The notes beneath the pieces were generated by a model. It worked only from the letters and a program-made list of their open reading frames with translations, searched no databases and was not told the DNA's origin. A stretch of 64,000 nt of DNA from Nematostella vectensis (lineage: Eukaryota; Cnidaria; Anthozoa; Actiniaria; Edwardsiidae), in contig NC_064046.1 of assembly GCF_932526225.1 (NCBI RefSeq), positions 2,046,001 through 2,110,000 of the forward strand, written 5' to 3'. This document shows, in pieces, positions 57,201-64,000 of this stretch. Both the position numbers and the translations under genes were made by a program. How positions within the stretch are numbered: the first letter of the stretch is position 1; every line of letters starts with the position of its first letter.

Positions 57201-59581
57201 CAGAGAGCAAATGGTTTATTTCATCGATCTAGGCCATGTGGGTAAATCGAATTCTATTAATCAAGGTTAACTAGTCACAAGCGTGACGTCATGACATGCG
57301 CATTGAACAGGGATGTTTTTAACATGATCCTGCTTAAGCCGTATAAGTATTTTGAGTATTCATGTCCCCTTCTTAATTATTGTGTACCATGGTATCATAC
57401 TATTGTGGTAAATATTACGAAGATCGGATCAGCATTAGTCTATTAATTTTATTGGCTACATCGTTGGCAGGCCCGCTGTTTAAGGCAGGCCCACCGGTTT
57501 CTGGAGAAATTTAAAAGTCAATGACCATCATGCATCTACAGAAATGATCAAGCGGAGAGCGAATGGTTTTTTTCATCAATCTAGGCCATGTGGGTTAATC
57601 GAATTCTATTAATCCTGGTTGACTAGTCACAAGCGTGACGTTTATGACATGCGCACTAAACAGGGATGTATGTGTTTTTTTTAATGATTCTACTTTGGCC
57701 GTCTTTTGCGTCCTCTTCTCTATGCCTGTATCACAACCTCATACCATCGTGATAAATAAGAAGATCGGATCAACACCTGTCTTTTAATTTCATTGTCGGT
57801 ATATAGTGGCGGGCCCGCAAGTATTTACGTCCTCTTCTCAATAGCGTGTACCATGGCATCATACTTTGTGATAAATATTACGAAGAACGAATTATTACTA
57901 GTCTATTAATTTTATTGGCTACAAGGTGGCAGGCCCGCTGTTTAAGGCAGGCCCGCCGATTTCTGGAGAAATTTAAAAGTCAATGACCATCATGCATCTA
58001 CAGAAATGATCATGCAGAGAGCGAATGGTTTATTTCATCGATCTAGGCCATGTGGGTTAATCGAATTCTATTAATCCTGTTTGACTAGTCACAAGCGTGA
58101 CGTTTATGACATGCGCACTGAACAGGGATGTATGTGTTTTTTAATGATTCTACTTTGGCCGTCTTTTGCGTCCTCTTCTCTATGCCTGTATCACAACCTC
58201 ATACCATCGTGATAAATAAGAAGATCGGATCAACACCTGTCTTTTAATTTCATTGTTTGTATATAGTGGCAGGCCCGCAATTATCAGAATTTTATTTATG
58301 GATGTGCATCAGAAAAAGGATATTTTGTATTTATTTTAAACTTTGATCCTTGTGTGGCCTATATTTTGTTTTGTTTTTTCCTAATGTCTTGATAAGAAAA
58401 CTTGAAATAACTAAAATCTTAGATAAGCTGCCTCTTAAAGCCGCATTGTCACCAGTTTACTTCCGGAGGTCCGACGGAAATCTCAACCGTTAAAAGACAA
58501 AAGAATCTATTAGAACCCGAGTTCATGACATGCGCAGTTATACGCACCAAACACGGGAGGCTTCATAGCGCGTGTTGTGATCTTGACAACCTTATCCCCG
58601 ACGTCAATCTCTTCCACGTGACCAACCTAAAAACAACATGTATAAAACCATGAAACAAAAAAAATCTCCTTTTATCTTAAAGTGTGTTAGGGAAAGGATA
58701 GAGTCGGTCGGGGGGGGGGAGGGTTCATCAGTCATAGATCACCATATGGCAAATGGATACTATATTATCTGACGCATGTTTTGGCGGCCAAGGCACCCCT
58801 ACACCTCCCCTTGGTACGCGTCTGAGAGTGCAAGCAATTATATAGAGATTTGCATTTATTCAAGAATACCAATTCAGAGAGTATCAAATAATACTCAATA
58901 AGGAGTCAAGTCTCATTTTCTTCGAAGATCTTTGTAGCACGCATCTTAACCCATTTGAAAAAAAAAAAAAAGAACGAGCACTGTGATAACAAAACTATTT
59001 GTTTATGTGTTATTACCTCATAGACATCAACAAATTATATTTTGACAGACACAAATGTTACTGATTTTGCATAATCGTTTGTCGAAGAAGTATAATATCG
59101 TACATAAAATGTATTTATTGGGGCATTTTGCCAGTGCAACTACTTTAAGTTATTATTAATTCATGTTTTCTTTATCGTGTCTGGTTTTACAGCTTTTGTT
59201 TTGGTTTCGCATTGTAAACTCTTTGAACATAGCCAGGTTACCCAAGGTTACCACAAAACAAATGTGTCTTCTTAATAGAACTCGACATTTATGAAATCCC
59301 TGAAGCCTTAGGATATAACTGTTGAGTCCATATGAAAATGTTTTCTAATTCTACAAGCTTTATCCTACCTTAACTGGATCCAACTTCGTAACCCCGCCAG
59401 CTCGCCCCACCATACACGGCCCACCAAATGTCTTTTCATGTTTTGCTCTCTCGCAACCACCTTCCTGCTTATAACATTTTGGTATTCTTAATCGGGGGTC
59501 CAAATCGCTTGTGCAAAGTACACAAAATTGTAGAAAAATAGTAGAGATTGTTACAATTGAGCGAGGTTCTCGCGCCGCCAT
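48169..59581 (-). CDS. P4HTM: Transmembrane-type prolyl 4-hydroxylase with EF-hand (P4HTM)
   Basis: Fe(II)/2-oxoglutarate-dependent prolyl hydroxylase of the ER membrane; the vertebrate protein acts on HIF-alpha and other substrates. Minus-strand exons: 59369-59581, 58548-58626, 56586-56717, 55289-55365, 54602-54663, 53770-53804, 53048-53216, 50783-50840, 50538-50677, 49947-50037, 49296-49475, 48169-48282; 449 residues in one frame. An N-terminal hydrophobic segment (SIVTISTIFLQFCVLC) is the signal or anchor. IPNFLSDEECDFF opens the family region. The EF-hand DTNNDGFITVDE (156-167) is canonical; HELDDDVITKEEF looks like a second, degenerate one. Catalytic residues are present: HxD at His288/Asp290 (HYHAHYD), distal His408 (YSLHGGC) and 2-oxoglutarate-binding Lys418 (GEKWIANSW). 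YLNDVEDGGETAFPVAD is diagnostic. The C-terminus is short. Exons 3, 11 and 12 are each tandemly duplicated across their 3' ends. Intron 7 holds a Penelope-like element. Confidence 0.95.
48790..49375 (-). repeat. 104-bp tandem array across the P4HTM exon 11 donor
   Basis: Six copies with an exact 104-bp period (marker at 48825, 48929, 49033, 49137, 49241, 49345). Each unit is the last 78 nt of exon 11 (26 codons, including the distal iron-binding His of YSLHGG) plus the first 26 nt of intron 11. All six therefore carry a GAG/GTAGGC donor. There is no acceptor in the unit. Only the first donor (49296) keeps the frame; an in-frame stop at 49113 lies before donor 4. Confidence 0.95.
49640..49806. 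mobile_element. Diverged copy of GCCGCATTGTCACC family
   Basis: Recognised by internal blocks shared with the other copies (CAGTGTGACTTTTGGAAG, GATAACTTAGAGCG, GGATTCTAATGGATTC) and a decayed right terminus GTAAACTGGTACTTATTGCC. Lies in P4HTM intron 10. Confidence 0.7.
51226..52815 (+). mobile_element. Penelope-like retroelement fragment with inverted 3'-end copy
   Basis: Inverted arms at 51226-51672 and 52369-52815 are each 447 bp and almost identical (one difference noticed). The plus-strand arm is the 3' coding end and 3' tail of a Penelope-like element; the left arm is the same sequence reversed, standing where most of the reverse transcriptase should be. The tail has the palindromic block GAAGGCAGGTATTGGCCTGC followed by CGAAATATCG. 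Near-identity of the arms implies a recent event. Inserted in P4HTM intron 7. Confidence 0.88.
51673..52583 (+). pseudogene. Penelope-like RT C-terminus plus GIY-YIG endonuclease, 5'-truncated
   Basis: Open frame ending at TAG 52583. The first part (PYSLALRIRRICSTEESFNN, LLKRGYKPAFL) matches the end of the reverse transcriptase and linker. A Cys cluster CGKNCLTCPY follows, then the GIY-YIG endonuclease: NVIYMIQCNRCNLQYIGE, then TKRKLKERFNDHRR. Catalytic RT motifs are missing and the frame runs upstream into the inverted arm (antisense), so there is no valid start. The nuclease domain itself looks intact. Confidence 0.85.
55007..55254. mobile_element. GCCGCATTGTCACC-family element, full length, inverted
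   Basis: P4HTM intron 4, about 35 nt past the exon 4 donor. Opposite internal orientation to the copies at 16741 and 46595; the termini match. Confidence 0.88.
55489..56243. repeat. ~32-bp minisatellite in P4HTM intron 3
   Basis: About 23 copies of a TTTGACCGATTCTCACTTGT-type unit. A higher-order period of about 223 bp is visible: the block starting at 55626 recurs at 55849. Lies between exons 3 and 4. Confidence 0.93.
56283..56650 (-). repeat. 91-bp perfect tandem array across the P4HTM exon 3 donor
   Basis: Four units starting at 56283, 56374, 56465 and 56556, with no difference I can see, plus the start of a fifth at 56647. Each has the last part of exon 3 (FSEARGGLTLKEQVDVPKIR), its GTGAGT donor and about 30 nt of intron 3. 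Sequence identity between copies points to very recent expansion, or to an assembly artefact. Confidence 0.95.
57114..58273. repeat. Three copies of a ~340-bp repeat in P4HTM intron 2
   Basis: Copies at about 57114-57440, 57469-57810 and 57927-58273 share GGCAGGCCCGC, GGAGAAATTTAAAAGTCAAT, TCTAGGCCATGTGGGT and ACTAGTCACAAGCGTGACG. Order and orientation are the same, so this is a segmental tandem duplication of non-coding sequence. Confidence 0.88.
58435..58520. mobile_element. GCCGCATTGTCACC-family element, left-end fragment
   Basis: CTCTTAAAGCCGCATTGTCA to about TAGAACCCGAG, then abruptly other sequence; the exon 2 donor of P4HTM is only about 27 nt away. Confidence 0.85.
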
Positions 59582-60326
59582 GATCTATGTTCATCAGTAA
59601 GAGTTTACAAAAGCAGTTATAGCTGTTAGGTACCATGCAAAAGCATGAAAAATTAATCGCTTGGTAGGCGCTCAAAAACGTGAAGAAACGCACGACTTTT
59701 AGGAAATACACTTCAAAATAGAAAGACCAGTTATATACGATATAACTGGCCACAAGCTCTGTGTAAGGAAAGACACGTTTTGTATGGTGTTATGGGCCAT
59801 GAGTGTCAGTGGCAGGTACCGTTTACAAGCATGGCTGGTTTCTCAGGAAAATATTGTTGTAAAAAGGCGGGAATTATCTAGGCGGAAACACGGGGTTTAA
59901 TGTTTTTCTTTTATTTCCCTCATCCACACCAATCTATAGCCTCCTTCGCAGGCATTGGGTGTTATTTACTTGTGAATTAGGGTTCTGTGGCGAGTTGAAC
60001 CACTTACCCAGGCCCTTTCTTGAACACGCCACATGAAGCCCGAAATCGAAAAAAACTTTTTCCACTGTTAATCAATCTAGTATACTTGTGACAACTGCAA
60101 TGGAAAGGTAGAAGAAAGAGTTTTTTTCTCTTAAAAAAAGTCCACGAGAATTTCGGGGTCAAGACAAAATTAAGAAAAAGGTAGAATGTTTGTTAAAAGT
60201 TAATGATATGAAATGATTCGTAAGAAAGCCTTAAAGTCTCTTTACTTAGTTTCTGTTAAAGCAAACTGTATAGCGAACATCTTTTGCTAGACCCCACGTG
60301 TTTTTTTCTACAGGAATCCCCTATTT
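59582..60326. other. Intergenic, P4HTM 5' flank to GPCR 3' end
   Basis: 745 bp between two minus-strand genes. I see no repeat or gene; it must hold the P4HTM promoter. Confidence 0.5.
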
Positions 60327-61418
60327 TCATAATCGCTTATCGACTTTCCTTTTATCACTCGTACGCAAGTCACCACAGGAATCCCGTGAGCTCTTAGCAA
60401 AGTGAAACCTTCGTAGCCTTGGTGTACACTGACCGTCCTGAGTCAGTGACGCGACGCTTCCCGGCGTCCTTAGCGAGCTTCTTCCGGCTAGAATCCTATC
60501 TATTTCCTTTCTAAAGTCTTTCTTCTGCAGCGCGTACACTATAGGATCTGTCATAGAATGACCCTTGAGAAGTAGTCTAGAGATGTAAACAACGTGTTCA
60601 GGGACAGAGCAACTAACAAACGCACCACAGACTTCTCGGTAAGCGGCTATACCCCAACAAACCACAAACAGGGGGATAACAACGCAAAACACCTTGACAG
60701 TTGAACCAACATGGCGAGTCCTAGCCTTATAGTTGTTATTCGCGTTGTTTACGGACGATAGTTTAGGGTAGAACTCCCCAATGTTTCTCGAGTGCCGGCA
60801 GGCAATGTGGAAAATATGCGCGTAAGCAATTAGCATAAGTAGACAAGGAAGTATTTCGAAGATGGATATTTGCAGCCCCAAGGAGATTTTATGAGCCTTG
60901 ACTCTTCGTTTCCCTGTGAGACCATATTCTATGACGATAGGGATTATATGGAATAGCAGAGGTCCACACCAGGACGTCACAATAAGGCGATTGATCACAC
61001 GTTTAGACATGTGATCTGAATACCTAAGTGGGCATATAACATAGGTATACCTGTCAAGCGTTATAATGCACAAGTTAGTCACAGAGATATGCAGTAGGAG
61101 GTCATATATGATCTTGTTAACGGTCCAGTCGCTATGGCAACGCAGCCAAGGGCAGAAGAAGCAAATGAAGATGGAAGGGATCATGATGAGCCCGACAGTG
61201 AGGTCAGCGGTTGCTAGCGATAGCAGTAACCAGTTGCTACGATTCTTGTATAGCCGTCGTCGCCTGCAGATGATGATGATAACGAGGAGGTTACAAATTA
61301 GGGTGATGACGCAGGTGAGCCCACTGAGTACCCAATAGTACAGCGGTGTATCTGGCGGGAAGAACGGTGCTTGCGTTGTGGGGAGCGCGCTTGAATTGTC
61401 TGGAGAAACCGCTTGCAT
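60327..61418 (-). CDS. Divergent class A (rhodopsin-like) GPCR
   Basis: Single-exon seven-transmembrane receptor of 363 residues from the ATG at 61416-61418; the frame runs upstream but only through a TTG. The N-terminus has an NSS glycosylation sequon. TM1 has the usual N (CNLLVIII); TM2 is LLLSLATADLTVGLI; the DRY box is LDRYTYVICPLRY; the TM7 motif is DPIVY (NPxxY variant). Oddities: TM6 CWGI lacks the usual Pro of CWxP, the second extracellular loop has no Cys to pair with the Cys before TM3, and TM3 lacks the amine-binding Asp. The ligand class cannot be assigned. CTTGGCAG just upstream of the ATG could be a 3' splice site of a 5'-UTR intron; TATAAATA on the minus strand at about 61452-61459 is an alternative core promoter. 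Confidence 0.88.
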   Translation of the reverse strand: MQAVSPDNSSALPTTQAPFFPPDTPLYYWVLSGLTCVITLICNLLVIIIICRRRRLYKNRSNWLLLSLATADLTVGLIMIPSIFICFFCPWLRCHSDWTVNKIIYDLLLHISVTNLCIITLDRYTYVICPLRYSDHMSKRVINRLIVTSWCGPLLFHIIPIVIEYGLTGKRRVKAHKISLGLQISIFEILPCLLMLIAYAHIFHIACRHSRNIGEFYPKLSSVNNANNNYKARTRHVGSTVKVFCVVIPLFVVCWGIAAYREVCGAFVSCSVPEHVVYISRLLLKGHSMTDPIVYALQKKDFRKEIDRILAGRSSLRTPGSVASLTQDGQCTPRLRRFHFAKSSRDSCGDLRTSDKRKVDKRL

Positions 61419-62836
61419 GTTTATGGATAGCTGCCAAGACAAGAGAAAAATCTATTTATAAATTTGCTTTAGAGGTGTGAGATAGCGTTTGTATATCAGA
61501 TACAAACGTAACTCAATTCGAAATGAGACGTTTAACTTGGGATTAAAACAGAATATATGTGATAAAAACGCTTTGTTTTTCTTTCTTATTGTCTTGCGTG
61601 TGTCCTAAGACAAGAATCAACATACTACGACCCCACACTTGGAATTAAGCCTTCTACTGCTGTTTACTGAAAAACCAACAGCCTCAGTTATTGAGAATGA
61701 ATTAGGGTCAAAGTTAATCTTAGCTTGATACAAATATAGGTGCAAAATGCATTGATAGTCACAATGTCATTAGCGTTTGCATTTATTCTGCTCAGCTGAT
61801 TTTCACGTACTAAGACAAGTTCTTAAAAGAGATTTCAAGGTCTCTTTGAAAAAGAATAGCGTCAACAGCTGGTCAAATCCGTATTTAAGAGTAGCAGTGA
61901 ATTTTATAAAATTATATCTACTGGAAGGTTACACTGCTTAATTATTTCTGTCTAACTTTAGTAATATTCCGGTCAAATTCAAAGGGGTCACGCGAGTAAC
62001 AAAAAGCTTCTTTCAAACCGAATGACTATAAGTAACAACGAAACGAGCGCACAAACCAAGAAAAAACACCTCGATGAGCTTTGAATTTTAGGGTTTATTT
62101 CAGTTATTCATCACGTCAAAAGAAATTGCTTCCGAATAGCAACCCATAGCCCTAAAAGGTGAACTCTTTGCGCTAATTCTCTGGACATACCTTATAGATA
62201 TTTGTTTGCAAATTGTCGCTAAAGCACCGTAGAAACTCTGTTTCCAGGACTGTCACCAACTAGCACTTAGCATTTTAGAAGAGTTAAAAGAGGATAGCTT
62301 TTTTTCTTTTTGAATTTGGGCGTCGGAGATGCCAAGATAAGGGATGCTTTCTTTGTATTAAGGTCTTCAAATAAGCAACGTCTTCTGCAAATCTGCAACG
62401 AAATTAATGTTTACAAATGGGTCAGTGTTTAAAATTTGTTTGATCGAAGTCTTTAGCTAATGTGTTTGCTCACCTGCTACGGCTCTGATAGGTAATTTTT
62501 AGAGCAGAATTATTCTGATTATTGAGGTTCTAATTTGGGGGTTTTGAGAATTTTATGTCAGAATGCGTTGACAGTGAAAACAGTGTGTGGCGTGCATCTG
62601 TCAAAACTGATTTGACAATTGTAGGATCGCGCTAATATTTTTGAAAACTCTACCGAATTATAATTGTCGAATAAGCTATGTGACACTAAAACTTCTAATT
62701 AAAATACATTCTCTGTCAAATATTGATGAATATTGATGGCAGGAAATTCTTATATTTCATTCAACAGCTTTTCACATGGCTTTTCAAATACTTTGATATA
62801 TCCTTGGCATTGGCTAGTAATGTTTTTTTTACCAAG

Positions 62837-63558
62837 TATAATTGTGTTTACACTGCAGAAATTATTTTTTTCATTCATGGGTATGACTCGTTTAATTACC
62901 AATTTATCAAATTATCAATTGATATTTGAAACATTAATTGCTGTTTTTGGCCTAATACAAGGCACTTTTTCAAAAATAATAATTAAGATATAGTATAATT
63001 GTGTTTACACTGCGGAAATTATTTTTTTCATTCATGGGTGTGACTCGTTTAATTACCCGAAAACAAATGTGGGAAAGTATTGTGTTTGCTTTTAGGTTTA
63101 TTTTCCATCAAGCGACAGACGAGGCGCTTTGTTTTGCTAACTTACGAGGGCAAAAAAACTTTACCCACAGAAGGCCGTGGTATGCGAACTCCGTGTTTTC
63201 GGGGTTTTCGTGCCGGAAAAACTATCAAAGCCTACAGGTAGGCTATATCAATTTCACCCATAGGGCGAAACGCTAATCATACTAATTAAAGAGGTATCCA
63301 GGGAATAATAGTTTTATCAAGGACTTTTCGGAGATTGTTGTCAGTGATAGATTTGTCGGTCTTTTCGGGAACGCCGATCACATCCAGGCTATCCTACTAC
63401 GACATCAATGATGGCATAATTTGATCGATATAGCTTAATATTTTTTTTAAATAATAAGCTAGTGAACACCAAAAATCAAGAACTTTTTGTTTCAATTGAT
63501 ATTTGAAACATTAATTGCTGTTTTTGGCCTAATACAAGGCACTTTTTCAAAAATAATA
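62837..63558 (+). repeat. Two pairs of local direct repeats
   Basis: GTATAATTGTGTTTACACTG-type block at 62837-62900 recurs at 62993-63057. A second block, CAATTGATATTTGAAACATT onward, at 62916-62982 recurs at 63493-63558. Simple segmental duplications. Confidence 0.85.
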
Positions 63559-63639
63559 ACATTCGACAAAAAGCATTGCAGAGAATCTTTATACAACAGA
63601 TTATTCCAATTTTGAAAAAAAAATGCTACACCGCCTTGC

Positions 63640-63962
63640 TTGTAGGGGGGGGGGGGGGGGTGAATAGGTTCGTGGATCGGCGGATTCAGCCCCGAAATTC
63701 TCACGGATTACGGATTTTAATTATTATTTCAGCGGATTGGCGGATTTTAGAAATACGGTGGATCACGGATCTGTTGACAATTTGGGCACGGATTTCGGAT
63801 TTTGACTGCTTTGACTGTCGAATTTCGGGTTTTTAATGAATTTCAATCGGTGCTATTGTTTATCTGTCAAACCATGCGGATCTGAAAATATCTGCGGATC
63901 CACGGATTTCTCTCGAAAACGTTGCGGATCGGCGGATTTACATACCCCTATCCCCCCCCCTT
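63640..63962. mobile_element. CGGATT-rich element, candidate non-autonomous transposon
   Basis: More than ten copies of GCGGATT/CGGATTT words in both halves, flanked by a G-run on the left and a C-run on the right. The ends are not clean, so boundaries and class are uncertain. Confidence 0.45.
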
Positions 63963-64000
63963 TTTGTAAGGCATTTAAAAACTTACCACCTTTGTAGTAA

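Larger units (their letters stand above)
61419..64000. other. Intergenic, upstream of GPCR
   Basis: No coding sequence recognised. Contains two pairs of local duplications (62837-62900 with 62993-63057; 62916-62982 with 63493-63558) and a CGGAT-rich element at about 63640-63962. Confidence 0.6.

Overview
The window is animal nuclear DNA: AT-rich, intron-dense, and full of short DNA transposons and minisatellites. Gene content and repeat style suggest an early-branching metazoan, most likely an anthozoan cnidarian (sea-anemone type). The species is inferred, not proven. All splice models were built by hand from GT/AG sites and reading-frame phase; every complete multi-exon model keeps one open frame across all its exons.

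Layout. (1) 1-6813, minus: diphosphomevalonate decarboxylase (MVD), 12 exons seen, 3' end off the left edge. (2) 7161-16239, plus: METTL17, a mitochondrial ribosome assembly methyltransferase-like protein, 17 exons, divergent from MVD across 347 bp. (3) 18507-23947, minus: TPX2, a spindle assembly factor and Aurora-A activator, 9 exons. (4) 24594-33398, plus: an FG-GAP repeat membrane protein that looks like the animal counterpart of plant NERD1, 12 exons, divergent from TPX2. (5) 33.4-40.9 kb: gene-poor, with one candidate small secreted ORF and a near-perfect hairpin. (6) 40924-42174, minus: an intronless ankyrin protein with an NRARP-like N-terminal half. (7) 42.3-48.1 kb: intergenic, holding a foldback element with two oppositely oriented hammerhead ribozymes. 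(8) 48169-59581, minus: a transmembrane-type prolyl 4-hydroxylase (P4HTM), 12 exons, heavily invaded by tandem arrays and a Penelope-like element. (9) 60327-61418, minus: a divergent class A GPCR with an intronless coding region. (10) 61.4-64 kb: repeats only.

The genes form no pathway. They are mostly single-copy housekeeping genes (isoprenoid synthesis, mitoribosome assembly, mitosis, an ER/secretory oxygenase) plus two signalling genes. Two pairs, MVD/METTL17 and TPX2/NERD1-like, are head to head and probably share promoter regions.

Most unusual signals: (a) the 45.0-45.4 kb palindrome carrying complete type I hammerhead cores on both strands; (b) tandem arrays that start on, or copy across, exon-intron junctions (three in P4HTM, one at a METTL17 acceptor, one abutting an MVD donor); (c) a Penelope-like element whose reverse-transcriptase half is replaced by an inverted 447-bp copy of its own 3' end; (d) a repeated family of terminal-inverted-repeat elements.
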